Assembly: GCA_963693285.1 (NCBI GenBank)
Contig: OY848918.1
Location: 2,425,501-2,489,500 of the forward strand
DNA from: Xestospongia muta
Lineage: Eukaryota > Porifera > Demospongiae > Haplosclerida > Petrosiidae
Reading direction: 5' to 3'
Length of the DNA: 64,000 nucleotides
Positions 51,118 to 62,261 of this stretch are shown one piece after another (position 1 is the stretch's first letter; every line of letters starts with the position of its first letter). The notes beneath the pieces are model-generated. The model saw only the letters and a list, made by a program, of their open reading frames with translations, had not been told where the DNA came from and did no database searches. The translations under genes were made by a program, and so were the position numbers.

Positions 51118-54100
51118 TTAGTCATCTTCATCATCCAGTAGTGATTCTCGTCTCATTACTACTGATACAACAGTCACTGAACTAGTTTCACATATTAAAG
51201 CAGGGGATCCAGGATGGATTAAAGGAACTTTTGTATCATCAGTAAAAGGAGCTGGTTGAGGTTTCTTGAATACCCTCATAATTTTTGCAATTGGTCGTTT
51301 TAAATGAGACTTAGACAGACAATCCCAGACATGATAGAGAATAATACCACAAAATACTACAAATGATATTGATACTAAAGCAACACTTAACACTTGACTT
51401 GAATTTGACTTTTCACAGGTTTGTACATTTACATAAGCCAAAAATATGAGGTTAAGAAAAAAAGACATCTCCAGACAAGCCAAAGGTAAATGTCGATATA
51501 TTCCCTTCAAAAGGAAGTACAGTGATATAATAGCAAATAAAAGAGATGTTAACACATCTAAACTTATAGTAGCCTCAGTATCTAGAGACACAACCAGTGC
51601 TAAGACAATACGAACAAGTAGTAAAAATCCAGTCCAAAAACGACACTTGTCCTTATATGGACCTCCATAAGCATCAAAGAAAGGCTTCATATATGTTGAC
51701 AACTTTTGGCAGCAACACATGTATTTTGATAGAGGTCCTTCAAATAACGGTATAGTGAGAAGGTAGAAGGTATATGGTACAATAAGTAAAATGAGTACAA
51801 CCAGTGAGAATATGAACAATGGTAGATGACAATAACCTCCTACATATTGGACATTAGCATCAATGTACCACCTCAATAATGTGACATTATTGTCTCCATT
51901 ACACTGAATATTGATGAAATAAAGGGCTTGGAAGACAGTACGTATCAGTTTGGTATAAGAGAGAAGGATCATAGTGGCTAATACTGGAACTGCATTTGAG
52001 CCTACAAGTCGAACCACTTTGCTGGAATATTGTGATAATATTATGATGAGTATGAGGAGAAACCAAACATAGCCTGGAAAGATAAATTGTAGCCATGCCT
52101 TACTACAAGAATCCATACCATCAATGAAACAAGTTTCAATACCCAAGTCTAGGTTGATCCAGGAGATGAATTGACTAAGTGGTTTCACAGGACCATTGGG
52201 AAAGAAGATGGGTTCATATATTTTCACAACATTAGCATAGAATATAAGTCCATTGATTGTACCCACAGATACAGTTAGGTTCAAAGCAATAAGAAAAGCT
52301 ACCAATGCTATACCAGCCACAGCAAATGGAATGATAAGAACTAAGTAGTCATTAGTACATTGTCCACATTGATTGGAACCTAACATGAGACTGAGTCCTT
52401 TAGTACATTGTCCACAGAGTATGCCAGATCGATTGTGAAGACACTGTACATCAGGAGAGGTGATTTTAAATTGAACTGTTCCATCATTGCAGTAATCAAA
52501 GGGACAATTCTGATAAACAATAAGACAGTCTGAATCATTTTTATAACCAATCCACATATCACCATCTCTAGTTATAATTTGAGAGTTAATATCACAAGTT
52601 ATTGGAGGTAAATTTAATTGAGGATTACAAATGCAAGTATCCTTCACCAACGGAAATCCAATTGGACAGGACTCAATTGTAACTTCAAGGACTTTAGCAA
52701 AGTCATCAGATGAAGGATCACTGATTGAACTTTCAAGTGTTACATAGACTTGTGTTGTGTTCAATAAAGGGTTTGCTTTTAATGTGAAGGTTACATTAGT
52801 ACAAGTTGCATTTAATCTATTGTTGTCATATTGTACAATATTATTAGATGAATTATCTGTTGTCAATTTTACTACACCCTTTGTTAAGCCATCTTTTATA
52901 CCAACTGTAGCTAGTGATATATTGACATCAATTCCAGGTATGCTAGTTATATTGATGTTTGTAATAGAACAATTTTGTCTGTTTGATTTACAAAAACACA
53001 CTTGAATAGGATCTGATGATACTGGTGATAGACCTATTTGTTGACGGTAGTCAAATACGCAATCAAAGTTAAAGTTAAAACAATAAGAGATTTTACCTCC
53101 ATACAAGACATCACCAGATATGTCAGCTGTATTGTTAACAAAATATAACACTGCTTTAGTCTCAAAATATGGATTATAAGGAATAACTTTAAAAGAACAG
53201 TCTGTATTGTTAAAACCAAGACTTTGTGACACAAAGATTCCTCCACCTGACTCACTAGCATGATTATTGACAAATGATACATTGCCATGTTCTTTTAGTA
53301 ATAATTGGGAAGATTCATATAAAGCAATGCCTCCACCATAAATGCCTGAATTGTTTACAAATGTGTTGTTTTTATCAAATGTTAACTGGCTATTAAAAGA
53401 GAGTAAACCAGTTGTATTATGATTACTAACCTCAATTTGTTCAAATTTAACATATTCAATGTTGATTAATAACAAAGCAGATTGATATTTATCAAATGTT
53501 TTTGGTATTTTGTTGTAATGAAATAGAACATTTGTAAAGTGAAGATTAGTTGTTGAAGTAAATTTGTAAGCAAAGACACACAGCCCTGATCCATAGTATG
53601 CAGTATTGTTGGATATAGTGCAGCTACTAAACTCAATACTACCACTTCCTTCACTCAAGTTAATGAATGCTCCTCCTCCATACATCGGAGCAGTATTGTT
53701 GTATATAGTGCAGTTATTGAACTTAATACTACCATTTCCATTTTTCATGACTATGACCACCCCACCTCCAAATTCCTGAGCAGTATTGTAGTATATAGTG
53801 CAGTTATTAAACTCAATACTATTACTTCCATTATAATAGTCAACAAGCACTCCTCCTCCATTTGTATTATGTGAAAACTTACTATTTTCAATGAGTATCT
53901 TAGCTTTATTAGCACGAACATACGACAAAGAAATGCCATTTCCTGAACCCAGTGTAAAATTTGATTTTACAATATTAACTCTGGACACTCTTTCAAGCTG
54001 GTCAACAGAGATAATTCTTGTATTGTCTGCAAAAGTCTCAGTAACTCCATTATTAGTGAATGTGGAATTGGCAATTAGGACATCAAAAGAATTGTAAAGA

Positions 54101-54672
54101 ACGAGTCCATCACCTGAACCATTCTGGATGGATATCCATTCCAATGTGATATTATGTGTGTCAACGAAGAGTAAGCTAAAATTAGTTCGTTGGTAAGTAA
54201 TATTGTAAAAACCTCCACAGTTTGCTATTGTTAATGATCTTAACACAACTTCTGTGCTCCTAGTAAATTGAATACTAGCTCTGTTGTAATTACTACACCT
54301 TAGTACTGAGGTAGATTGCATAACTGTCTCATGAAAACCATGCTCTATATGACCCAGTCCCTGTAGAGTTATATTACTTACATTACTAATCTCCAATGTA
54401 CCTTGTAGAGTATGAGTTCCTTCTTGAAAGTAGAAGATTGCATCATTACTGAAGTAAGATTCATAATCATCAGTATAGTAGGAGAGGTCATGACAAGGTA
54501 GGTCACTAGAAGGGCAAGGTACTCCATTAGGAGCTGCAGAGACATAATACTCAGAATAGTCAGAAGCAGTAACATATCCACTGTAGATATACAATATAAC
54601 TGATGTTATATAATAGATATGACACCAGGTCATGATGGCAGGAGGTTCAACAGCGAAAACTGATAGAAACAA
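51118..54672 (-). CDS. Gene J: right-handed beta-helix multi-pass membrane protein (intronless)
   Basis: One uninterrupted 1184-codon frame. The first ATG is at 54670-54672, but the ATG 13 codons later (54631-54633) gives the better signal peptide ('MTWCHIYYITSVILYIYSG'). Residues of about 90-520 are Asn/Gly-rich beta-helix coils, with three 30-residue repeats of the type 'SIEFNNCTIYYNTA..GGG' (about 53595-53870), like the Pmp/parallel beta-helix repeats of adhesins. A cysteine-rich part follows ('ILCGQCTKGLSLMLGSNQC'), then eight or nine membrane segments (about 775-1107) and a cytoplasmic tail ending 'RRESLLDDEDD'. The membrane part recalls eukaryotic TRP-like or orphan receptor bundles, but I cannot assign a family. 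Many NxS/T sites fit an extracellular helix. Gene K is its close paralogue. Confidence 0.88.
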   Translation of the reverse strand: MFLSVFAVEPPAIMTWCHIYYITSVILYIYSGYVTASDYSEYYVSAAPNGVPCPSSDLPCHDLSYYTDDYESYFSNDAIFYFQEGTHTLQGTLEISNVSNITLQGLGHIEHGFHETVMQSTSVLRCSNYNRASIQFTRSTEVVLRSLTIANCGGFYNITYQRTNFSLLFVDTHNITLEWISIQNGSGDGLVLYNSFDVLIANSTFTNNGVTETFADNTRIISVDQLERVSRVNIVKSNFTLGSGNGISLSYVRANKAKILIENSKFSHNTNGGGVLVDYYNGSNSIEFNNCTIYYNTAQEFGGGVVIVMKNGNGSIKFNNCTIYNNTAPMYGGGAFINLSEGSGSIEFSSCTISNNTAYYGSGLCVFAYKFTSTTNLHFTNVLFHYNKIPKTFDKYQSALLLINIEYVKFEQIEVSNHNTTGLLSFNSQLTFDKNNTFVNNSGIYGGGIALYESSQLLLKEHGNVSFVNNHASESGGGIFVSQSLGFNNTDCSFKVIPYNPYFETKAVLYFVNNTADISGDVLYGGKISYCFNFNFDCVFDYRQQIGLSPVSSDPIQVCFCKSNRQNCSITNINITSIPGIDVNISLATVGIKDGLTKGVVKLTTDNSSNNIVQYDNNRLNATCTNVTFTLKANPLLNTTQVYVTLESSISDPSSDDFAKVLEVTIESCPIGFPLVKDTCICNPQLNLPPITCDINSQIITRDGDMWIGYKNDSDCLIVYQNCPFDYCNDGTVQFKITSPDVQCLHNRSGILCGQCTKGLSLMLGSNQCGQCTNDYLVLIIPFAVAGIALVAFLIALNLTVSVGTINGLIFYANVVKIYEPIFFPNGPVKPLSQFISWINLDLGIETCFIDGMDSCSKAWLQFIFPGYVWFLLILIIILSQYSSKVVRLVGSNAVPVLATMILLSYTKLIRTVFQALYFINIQCNGDNNVTLLRWYIDANVQYVGGYCHLPLFIFSLVVLILLIVPYTFYLLTIPLFEGPLSKYMCCCQKLSTYMKPFFDAYGGPYKDKCRFWTGFLLLVRIVLALVVSLDTEATISLDVLTSLLFAIISLYFLLKGIYRHLPLACLEMSFFLNLIFLAYVNVQTCEKSNSSQVLSVALVSISFVVFCGIILYHVWDCLSKSHLKRPIAKIMRVFKKPQPAPFTDDTKVPLIHPGSPALICETSSVTVVSVVMRRESLLDDEDD

Positions 54673-55393
54673 AGAGAATCAGCTAATGAACAAGTAAGAT
54701 AATTCAACTTGTATTGCTGCTTTCATTTATAGACTGGAAATACTACATGTTGTCATTATTAATACCATAGTAATTGATATAGTTTGTAATAAAACTGATA
54801 TGAGGAAACTAGTTGTACTTATATGGTGTTTACTATAGAAACTATCAGAAGTCAACAGGGTTACTGTAACTTTATAATTAGTTGTCATGTTAGAAGAAAA
54901 CCCTCAAATCATGAAATTATCAATGGATAGTAACTTTGACAATTTAATAACAATTGTAGTAAATATTTATTATATTCGAGTATTAATTACCACAGTTTCA
55001 TCAATACGATGTAAATCCATTCTAAGTTGCTAAAAGCCCAAAACTAGTGTAACTTAATATGCATAAAGCCAACTAGTTACATCTACAACCAAATTGCTTT
55101 TACTCCCACTTTGCTATAGTATTTTATCATGGCTTCAATTGAAGCTATAGCTAGATACTATTTCAATTAACTTAAGTTAAAATAGTACCTATCTTTCCTC
55201 ATGGTTTCAATCATCAGACATAAACTACAAAGAGTACTTTTTGGCTTCTAGTTGACTTTATACATATTGAGTTAGACCAGTTTTAACTCAACAATGGGGT
55301 TACACTATATTCATGAGATTAAGGTAATGGTTGAAATCACAAATGCTATTTTAAGTCTGTGTACTTTCCTTCCTTTACTAGATCTTAAATAAA
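54673..55393. other. Upstream of gene J
   Basis: No gene seen. It presumably contains the gene J promoter. No element named with confidence. Confidence 0.5.
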
Positions 55394-55700
55394 TATAATG
55401 CATTATCCAATGTATATGGTGCAGACCACATCAGTAACACATTAGATCCATTGAGAACTGTAGCAGTTAGATCTTTAACAGGAGCTAGTAAACCTACATC
55501 AATATATCATAATAATATGACATCTATAACATTAGCTCACCTTGTATTCTTAATACACCAATGTCACTGTATACTATCATTGAGCTCTACATGATATATT
55601 ATTTTTGTCTTTAAATGCTACAGCTAATAATATTCTTTTCTTTACTTGTTCTAATTGTTGAGTAAATCCTCTGTTAACAAGTATATTATTTTATTTATTA
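55394..55700 (-). pseudogene. Relic of receptor E-type Ig and FN3 exons
   Basis: In the minus sense, after an acceptor at 55494, the translation 'GLLAPVKDLTATV' followed by 'WSAPYT' matches the FN3 exon of receptor E ('GLLEGVRDLTVNV', 'WSAPYT') and then breaks off near 55394. The end of an Ig exon ('RIQG' plus donor) lies at 55541 and upstream, with frame breaks. A third, decayed member of the E/F family. Confidence 0.65.
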
Positions 55701-56915
55701 TGCTGATATATCATTAACTCTAATGTCAATCAGATCAGCAACAACTTTACAGTTGAAACTAATTTTTGAGTTGAGAGTGGTATTGACCGACTAAGGATGA
55801 GCTGTAATCACTGTATAACAATAATAATAATTATATAGTAGTAATGATAATCATTTTCAATATAACGTTCTTACAAACTGACCAGACGACAGTTGATACA
55901 ATTAATTAACAGTTAATAATCACATAATATGTACTAAAAACAAATGTAAATAGATTATTACATTACAAAGAGGTTCTTGTTTGTACATGAAATGAAACAC
56001 AATAGTTTAAAACATTACAGTACGAGATATAATTGTATGAAAATCCACCTTAAACCTCTTTGAATATGAACTCATTGACTACACAGACAAATTAAGAAGA
56101 CAACTCAACATTTACATATAAGATTTATGACATAAGATAACTTTATCAAACTTGCAGGGAAAGAAGTATAAAAGTTTTAAATATCATATGACAGATAATA
56201 ACATGTATATGTGACTGAGTCTGAGAAAGAGGGGTCTTATCATGTAAACAATTTTCTTTTATCAGACTTGGTCATATATTATAATGATATTATAATACTT
56301 AACAACTGTATTAACAAGATTTAGTACAAGAGATATTACAATCAGTATTATTAACAACATTGTAACAATATATTAGAACAGTATAATTATAATTAGAACA
56401 AAACTTATAGTTTGGAATACTCGATGATGAAGTCAGCACTGTGTATTGCCTACACTACAAATAGTGGGCGTGGAGTCAGTTTGATGTTTGTATTTTGGTA
56501 CTTCCAGTTGATAAAGAAAAGCCTCTATGTTATATAATGTACTTTTGTTATTGTAACTACCTAATTTTGACATACAATATAGTTGTTAATAGATCTACCA
56601 CATCCAATGTCATAATCAATATAATGTACAGTCATTTATATAGTATAAAGTTATATTGATGTACATATACTAACAGTTATTGTAAATGTTCAATATATAT
56701 AGATAATAGGCTCCTGTTAATACTTATTAATTAAAATAACAATACTGCAAAGCTAATACATACATTGTCACATTTTTTATATATTAAAACTTACAATACA
56801 CACTATTATATGAACTACAATAGACATTTCTAAAATAAGGTTATACAAATCAAACATAATCAGTTTTATGAGGTAAAATTAAAAACAATTCTAGTATATA
56901 TAAAGCAATCAAACA
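55701..56915. other. Gene-free stretch between the E-type relic and gene K
   Basis: No exon recognised. The last 215 bases (56700-56915) match the 3' flanks of gene J and the 38-kb relic. Confidence 0.5.
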
Positions 56916-59900
56916 TTAGTCATCTTCATTATCCAGTAGTGATTCTCGTCTCATTACTACTGATACAACAGTCACTGAACTAGTTTCACATATTAAAGCA
57001 GGGGATCCAGGATGGACTAATGGAATTTCTGTATCATCAGTAGAAGGAGCTGGTCGAGGTTTCTTGAATGCCATCATAATTTTTGCAATTGGTTGTTTTA
57101 AACGAGACTTAGACAGACAATCCCAGACATGATAGAGAATTATACCACAGAATACTACAAATGATATTGATACTAAAGCAAGACTTAACACTTGACTTGA
57201 CCTTGACTTTTCACAGGTTTGTACATTTACATAAGCCATAAACATGAGGTTAAGAAAAAAAGACATTTCCAGACAAGCCAAAGGTAAATGTCGATATATT
57301 CCCTTCAAAAGGAAGTACAGTGATATAATAACAAATAAAATAGATGTTAACACATCCAAACTTATAGTAGCCTCAGTATCTAGAGACACAACCAGTGCTA
57401 AGATAATACGGACAAGTAGTAAAAATCCAGTCCAAAAACGACACCTGTCCTTATATGGACCTCCATATGCATCAAAGAAAGGTTTCATATATGTTGACAA
57501 CTTTTGGCAGCAACACATGTATTTTGATAGAGGTCCTTCAAATAATGGTATAGTAAGAAGGTAGAAGGTATATGGTACAATAAGTAAAATGAGTACAACC
57601 AGTGAGAATATGAACAATGGTAGATGACAATAACCTCCTACATATTGGACATTAGCATCAATGTACCACCTCAACAATGTGACATTATTGTCTCCATTAC
57701 ACTGAATATTGATGAAATAAAGGGCTTGGAAGACAGTACGTATCAGTTTGGTATAAGAGAGAAGGATCATAGTGGCTAATACTGGAACTGCATTTGAGCC
57801 TACAAGTCGAACCACTTTGCTGGAATATTGTGATAATATTATGATGAGTATGAGGAGAAACCAAACATAGCCTGGAAAGATAAATTGTAACCATGCCTTA
57901 CTACAAGAATCCATACCATCAAAGAAACAAGTCTCAATACCCAGATCTAGATTGATCCAGGAGGTGAATTGACTAAGTGGTTTCACAGGACCATTGGGAA
58001 AGAAGATGGGTTCATATATTTTCACAACATTAGCATAGAATATAAGTCCATTGATTGTACCCACAGACACAGTTAGGTTCAAAGCAATAAGAAAAGCTAC
58101 CAGTGCTATACCAGCCACAGCAAATGGAATGATAAGAACTAAGTAGTCATTAGTACATTGTCCACATTGATTGGAACCTAACATGAGACTAAGTCCTTTA
58201 GTACATTGTCCACAGAGTATGCCAGATCGATTGTGAAGACACTGTACATCAGGAGAGGTGATTTTAAATTGAACTGTTCCATCATTGCAGTAATCAAAGG
58301 GACAATTCTGATAAACAATAAGACAGTCTGAATCATTTTTATAACCAATCCACATATCACCATCTCTAGTTATAATTTGAGAGTTAATATCACAAGTTAT
58401 CGGAGGTGAATTTAATTGAGGATTACAAATGCAAGTATCCTTCACCAACGGAAATCCAATTGGACAGGACTCAATTGTAACTTCAAGGACTTTAGCAAAG
58501 TCATCAGATGAAGGATCACTGATTGAACTTTCAAGTGTTACATAGACTTGTGTTGTGTTCAATAAAAGGTTTGTTGTTAACGTGAAGGTTACATTAGTAC
58601 AAGTTGCATTTAGTCTATCGTTGTCATATTGTACAATATTATTTGATGAATTATCTGTTGTCAATTTTATCACACCCTTTGTTAAGCCATCTTTTATACC
58701 AACAGTAGCTAGTGATATATTGACATCAATTCCAGGTATGCTAGTTATACTGATGTTTGTAATAGAACAATTTTGTCTGTTTGATTCACAAAAACACACT
58801 TGGATAGGATCTGATGACACTGGTGATAGACCTATTTGTTGTCGGTAGTCAAATACGCAATCAAAGTTAAAGTCCAAACAATCAGAGATTTTACCTCCAT
58901 ACAAGACATCACCAGATATGTCAGCTGTATTGTTAACAAAATATAACACTGTTTTAGTATCACTATATAGATGATTAGAAATAACCTTAAAAGAACAGAC
59001 TGTGTTGGAGTTTAAACCAAGACTTTGTGACACAAAGATTCCTCCACCTGACTCTTTAGCATGATTATTGACAAATGATACATTGCCATGTTCTTTTAAT
59101 AATAATTGGGAAGATTCATATAAAGCAATACCTCCACCATAAATACCTGAATTGTTTACAAATGTGTTGTTTTTATCAAATGTTAACTGGCTATTAAAAG
59201 AGAGTAAACCAGTTGTGTTATGATTACTAACCTCAATTTGTTCAAATTTAACATATTCAATGTTGATTAATAACAAAGCAGATTGATATTTATCAAATTT
59301 TTTTGGTATTTTGTTGTAATGAAATAGAACATTTGTAAAGTAAAGATTAGTTGTTGAAGTAAATTTGTAAGCAAAGACACACAGTCCTGATCCAAAGTAT
59401 GCAGTATTGTTGGATATAGTGCATTTACTAAACTCAATACTACCACTTCCTTTATACAAGGTAATGAATGCTCCTCCTCCATATATATGAGCAGTATTGT
59501 TGTATATAGTGCAGTTACTAAACTCAATACTACCATTTCCATTATACAAGTTAATGAATGCTCCTCCTCCATATTGCGGAGCAGCATTGTTGTATATAGT
59601 GCAGTTATCAAACTCGATACTACCACTTCCATTATATAATTCAATAAATGCTCCTCCTCCCTTTTGTAAAGAAGTATTGTTGTATATAGTGCAGCTACTA
59701 AAGTCAATACTACCACTTCCATTATACAAGTTAACGAATGCTCCTCCTCCATATTGCCAAGCAAAATTGTTGTATATAGTGCAGTTATTAAACTCAATAC
59801 TACCACTTCCATTATACAAGTCAACATGCAATCCTCCTCCATATTGCTGAGCACTATTGTTGTATATAGTGCAGCTACTAAACTCAATACTACCATTTCC

Positions 59901-60743
59901 ATTATACAAGTCAATATACACTCCTCCTCCATATGTATTATGTGAAAATATACTATTTTTAATGAATATTTCAATTTTATTAGCACCAACATATGACAAA
60001 GAAATGCCATATCCTGAACCCAGTGTAAAATTTGATTTCATGATACTAACTCTGGACACTCTTTCAAGCTGGTCATCAGAGAAAATTATTACGTTGTTTA
60101 CAAAAGTCTTAGGACCTCCATTATTAGTGAATGTGGAATTGGCAATTAACAAATCAAAAGTATTGTAAAGAACGAGTCCATCACCTGAACTATTCTGGAT
60201 GGATACCCATTCCAATAGGATATTATGTGTGTCAACGAAAAGCAAGTTAATATTAGTTTGTTGGTAAGTAATATCGTAAAACCCTCCACAGTTTGCTATT
60301 GTTAATGATTTTAACACAACCACTGCACTACTAGTAAATTGAATACTAGTTCTGTCATAATTACTACACCTTAATACTGAGGTAGATTGCATAACTGTCT
60401 CATGAAAACCTTGCTCTATATGACCCAGTCCCTGTAGAGTTATATTACTTACATTACTAATCTCCAATGTACCTTGTAGAGTATGAGTTCCTTCTTGAAA
60501 GTAGAAGATTGTATCATTAATGAAGTAAGATTCATAATCATCAGTATAGTAAGAGAGGCTATGACAAGGTAGGTGAGTAGAAGAGCAAGATTCTCCATTA
60601 GGAGCTGCAGAGACATAATACTCAGAATAGTCAGAAGCAGTAACATATCCACTGTAGATATACAATATAACTGATGTTATATAATAGATATGACACCAGG
60701 TCATGATGGCAGGAGGCTCAACAGTGAAAACTGAGAGAACCAA
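56916..60743 (-). CDS. Gene K: right-handed beta-helix multi-pass membrane protein (intronless, expanded repeats)
   Basis: One uninterrupted 1275-codon frame, paralogue of gene J with very similar ends. As in J, the better signal peptide starts at the second ATG (60702-60704). The difference in length is mainly in the beta-helix. K has six 30-residue units of the type 'YNGSGSIEFNNCTIYNN..' each ending in GGG (about 59410-59945), where J has three. The 90-base DNA repeats are similar enough to suggest copy-number change by unequal exchange. The cysteine-rich linker, eight or nine membrane segments and the tail ending 'RRESLLDNEDD' are conserved. The intronless structure stands out among intron-rich neighbours and may reflect an origin by retroposition or from a bacterial-type adhesin module; neither is shown here. 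Likely surface-exposed; ligand unknown. Confidence 0.88.
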   Translation of the reverse strand: MVLSVFTVEPPAIMTWCHIYYITSVILYIYSGYVTASDYSEYYVSAAPNGESCSSTHLPCHSLSYYTDDYESYFINDTIFYFQEGTHTLQGTLEISNVSNITLQGLGHIEQGFHETVMQSTSVLRCSNYDRTSIQFTSSAVVVLKSLTIANCGGFYDITYQQTNINLLFVDTHNILLEWVSIQNSSGDGLVLYNTFDLLIANSTFTNNGGPKTFVNNVIIFSDDQLERVSRVSIMKSNFTLGSGYGISLSYVGANKIEIFIKNSIFSHNTYGGGVYIDLYNGNGSIEFSSCTIYNNSAQQYGGGLHVDLYNGSGSIEFNNCTIYNNFAWQYGGGAFVNLYNGSGSIDFSSCTIYNNTSLQKGGGAFIELYNGSGSIEFDNCTIYNNAAPQYGGGAFINLYNGNGSIEFSNCTIYNNTAHIYGGGAFITLYKGSGSIEFSKCTISNNTAYFGSGLCVFAYKFTSTTNLYFTNVLFHYNKIPKKFDKYQSALLLINIEYVKFEQIEVSNHNTTGLLSFNSQLTFDKNNTFVNNSGIYGGGIALYESSQLLLKEHGNVSFVNNHAKESGGGIFVSQSLGLNSNTVCSFKVISNHLYSDTKTVLYFVNNTADISGDVLYGGKISDCLDFNFDCVFDYRQQIGLSPVSSDPIQVCFCESNRQNCSITNISITSIPGIDVNISLATVGIKDGLTKGVIKLTTDNSSNNIVQYDNDRLNATCTNVTFTLTTNLLLNTTQVYVTLESSISDPSSDDFAKVLEVTIESCPIGFPLVKDTCICNPQLNSPPITCDINSQIITRDGDMWIGYKNDSDCLIVYQNCPFDYCNDGTVQFKITSPDVQCLHNRSGILCGQCTKGLSLMLGSNQCGQCTNDYLVLIIPFAVAGIALVAFLIALNLTVSVGTINGLIFYANVVKIYEPIFFPNGPVKPLSQFTSWINLDLGIETCFFDGMDSCSKAWLQFIFPGYVWFLLILIIILSQYSSKVVRLVGSNAVPVLATMILLSYTKLIRTVFQALYFINIQCNGDNNVTLLRWYIDANVQYVGGYCHLPLFIFSLVVLILLIVPYTFYLLTIPLFEGPLSKYMCCCQKLSTYMKPFFDAYGGPYKDRCRFWTGFLLLVRIILALVVSLDTEATISLDVLTSILFVIISLYFLLKGIYRHLPLACLEMSFFLNLMFMAYVNVQTCEKSRSSQVLSLALVSISFVVFCGIILYHVWDCLSKSRLKQPIAKIMMAFKKPRPAPSTDDTEIPLVHPGSPALICETSSVTVVSVVMRRESLLDNEDD

Positions 60744-61132
60744 AGAGAATCAACATCATAAACTGATACACAAGTAAAATACATACAATATATTAGAAGA
60801 ATCCATATATCACTGTAACAACTGATTGGTTTATTTAACCAATACAGATTTCATGTATTTATTTAATGCTGTTTTCATTATTAATGTACTAATGGATTAA
60901 CTGTCATAGTACATTAGTAATAAAAACAGTATGATGTTTGCTTTCAGTTTGCATACATCAAACATTTAGACTTCATACAACCTGTGTAACCATATATTGG
61001 TTGAATCAACTAATTATAGCCTTAACAGTGTATAGTAACTCCCACAGCTATGGTACTAAGTCAATGTCACTGAGGATATAAATGACAAACACTATAACTA
61101 CTCCGTTGCATCACACATTTTCTCTTGCAGGA
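60744..61132. other. Upstream of gene K and of the SRCR pseudogene
   Basis: No gene seen; about 60 bases before 61133 match the upstream region of SRCR receptor I. Confidence 0.5.
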
Positions 61133-61325
61133 ATGGAAGCCATCATTTTTACAGTATTACTTCTTTCAAGCTCCTATCTAGTCTATAGCCAAAGTATGTG
61201 TACTGAATGTTTTTTGCATGCTAGCAATGCTGTGGAGTAATAGTGACTTGTCAACTTGTTGAATCTAAATCTATTAGCTCCTATTGAGGGAAGTATTAGA
61301 CTAGAGAATGAAACAAACAGTCAGG
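61133..61325 (+). pseudogene. 5' fragment of an SRCR receptor I duplicate
   Basis: 61133-61193 is an intact copy of the signal-peptide exon of gene I ('FTVLLLSSSYLVYSQ'), with its donor. The next exon begins at about 61272, but its acceptor has changed from AG to AA, and similarity to '[12 protein letters not shown]' ends after about 50 bases. Nothing further of the SRCR gene follows. Confidence 0.85.
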
Positions 61326-62261
61326 TACTAAGGTACTAAAGAAAAGTTGAATTGACTAATGGTAATAGTCATAAATAATAATAATTGTCTTTGTAATTAT
61401 TTTTTTAACTCCCTTCAATTGCTGTCTGATGAATTTGAAGATCATATCTACATTGACATACATTAGTTTAAAGTTTAATGTACAAACACTACATGTTATA
61501 TTACTACATGTAATACCACATGTAAAACATATATATTATTAAACATGTAGATTTTGTTGCTGTGACTTTATGTAGTACAATATATGTGTATTCTATTATA
61601 TTGCTGCTATGACTTCATTTATATTGTTGATTTTTATAGTTTAGTTATAGTCATATACTAAAATACATTGACATTGTATAATAACTCATGGAAACTAATA
61701 ATATAAATAACAAAACTGGTCTAGGTTTTGATAGTACTGGTTGCATAGTCCACTACCTTTAGTAGGTCTGAAATGGATATGAAGTAGTGAAAATGATTTT
61801 TAGTAGTTCCTTATGACATTTCCATGTTCTTTTTATTTTATACTCAGTATCCATTCCACATTTGAATAAGTCATATATTGTCAATATACAATACCTGTAA
61901 ACAGTATTGGTATGGAAATAAAATTTGTCAAACAATGTTTAGTAGTTAGTAAGTTGATGGTAATGTAATGATCACTATCTATTTTCTTCTTTACTAAAAC
62001 CAATGTTAAATGTAAGAGAGGATGTAAGAAAATGAAAATTAAGAATATATGTATAAAGCAGACATTAGATGTCACTGTGTTTGAAGAAGAAATGTCAGAT
62101 CCTTTCTCTTCAGTTGAGAGGATCATATGTAAATGAAGTTTGATTGGACATAAAATATATATTATCACAATAATGAATAATAAATTTATTTATTAAGGAG
62201 ATATTATTATTAAATATAAAAAAATTCATTATTATTAAATAAAAACACATTATAAATCTGT
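61326..62261. other. Gene-free stretch
   Basis: A/T-rich with no recognised exon or relic. A minus-strand 95-codon frame at 61881-62168 has no signal, domain or splice context and is not called. Confidence 0.5.

Noticed and set aside
59267..60010. A 247-codon minus-strand frame inside gene K
   Set aside because: A shadow frame created by the 90-base repeats of gene K; the same repeats give shadow frames on the plus strand.
61881..62168. A 95-codon minus-strand frame
   Set aside because: No signal, domain, splice context or similarity to neighbouring families.
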